Source: Actinophytocola sp049647105 (lineage in GTDB: Bacteria; Actinomycetota; Actinomycetes; Mycobacteriales; Pseudonocardiaceae). Taken from it: DNA of 64,000 nt. This document shows, in pieces, positions 63,927 through 64,000 of this stretch (positions are counted from its first letter, which is position 1; the number at the start of each line of letters is the position of its first letter). Location of the stretch: NCBI RefSeq assembly GCF_049647105.1, contig NZ_JBARWZ010000313.1:15624-79623 (forward strand), written 5' to 3'. A program made the position numbers and the translations under genes. The notes beneath the pieces were generated by a model. That model made no database searches and was not told the DNA's origin. It saw only the letters and a program-made list of their open reading frames with translations.

Positions 63927-63994
63927 GCAGGCACGGGCGTCGGTGATCATGAAGTTCTTGACGCTACGTGATCACTTGGACTGCCCGTGCCTGC
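63927..63994. repeat. Nested inverted repeats at the window end
   Basis: gcaggcacgggc at 63927-63938 pairs with gcccgtgcctgc at 63983-63994, and gtgatca at 63943 pairs with tgatcac at 63969. It may be an IS end or a structured element; the window stops 6 bases later. Confidence 0.4.
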
Positions 63995-64000
63995 TGTGCC

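Noticed and set aside
1..64000. CRISPR array
   Set aside because: No set of regularly spaced repeats was seen; the repeats found are isolated inverted repeats or IS relics.

Overview
The window is GC-rich DNA with actinomycete codon bias, GTG starts with strong Shine-Dalgarno sites, CebR boxes and actinobacterial AbrB-like and NACHT proteins. A filamentous actinomycete, possibly Pseudonocardiales, is the best guess; genus and species cannot be fixed from sequence alone. It reads as an accessory region: intact specialised genes lie among many broken ones and IS remnants.

Layout. 0-6 kb: an integrase remnant, a stand-alone NRPS-type condensation protein, an AEC transporter and a branched-chain aminotransferase (the last two overlap as ATGA), then two broken Fe(II)/2-oxoglutarate oxygenases; this looks like the edge of an amino-acid or peptide pathway. 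6-10.3 kb: a sigma-factor remnant, an SNF2 helicase, a transposase stub, a histidine-kinase stub and a response regulator with a 1-nt frameshift. 10.3-14.3 kb: an AA10 LPMO and a PQQ sugar dehydrogenase, each behind a perfect CebR-type palindrome, around a decayed multicopper oxidase. 14.6-16.6 kb: an AbrB-like protein and an IS256 remnant.

16.6-35.3 kb: the core. A compact type I modular PKS runs KSQ-AT-ACP / KS-AT-KR-ACP / KS-AT-DH-ER-KR-ACP on the first protein and KS-AT-ACP-TE on the second. Directly downstream is a small 7-TM protein that resembles Pyr4/PaxB-type membrane cyclases. The first PKS gene carries two apparent frameshifts, one at a 19/20-bp tandem duplication and one in a GGCC repeat. 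Collinearity predicts a tetraketide (7-hydroxy-4-methyl-3-oxo-octanoyl level), an unusual chain for a TE plus a membrane cyclase.

35.3-42.5 kb: a short element with 28-bp inverted repeats next to a truncated GH5-like gene, a CE1-type esterase with ricin-type lectin domain, a multidomain GH9 cellulase with its own CebR box, a broken glutamine amidotransferase, an aldose 1-epimerase, and a broken second copy of the condensation protein. 42.5-52.6 kb: a serine-recombinase tail, an S1 protease, a decayed IS481 transposase, a TIR-NACHT membrane protein, an AbrB-like protein, a string of broken hydrolase genes, a CPBP protease, and a CebR box with no evident target.

52.7-58.3 kb: an oxidoreductase set (two SDR-type proteins, twin F420/NADP reductase-like proteins and an LLM flavin/F420 oxidoreductase) with a divergent LysR regulator. 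58.4-64 kb: an ATPase remnant, a conserved-looking acidic protein of unknown role, hairpins, and a second NACHT membrane protein. Overall the region combines plant-polysaccharide degradation under CebR control, a small polyketide locus, and membrane-linked STAND NTPases, with heavy gene decay (or base-calling error) between them.
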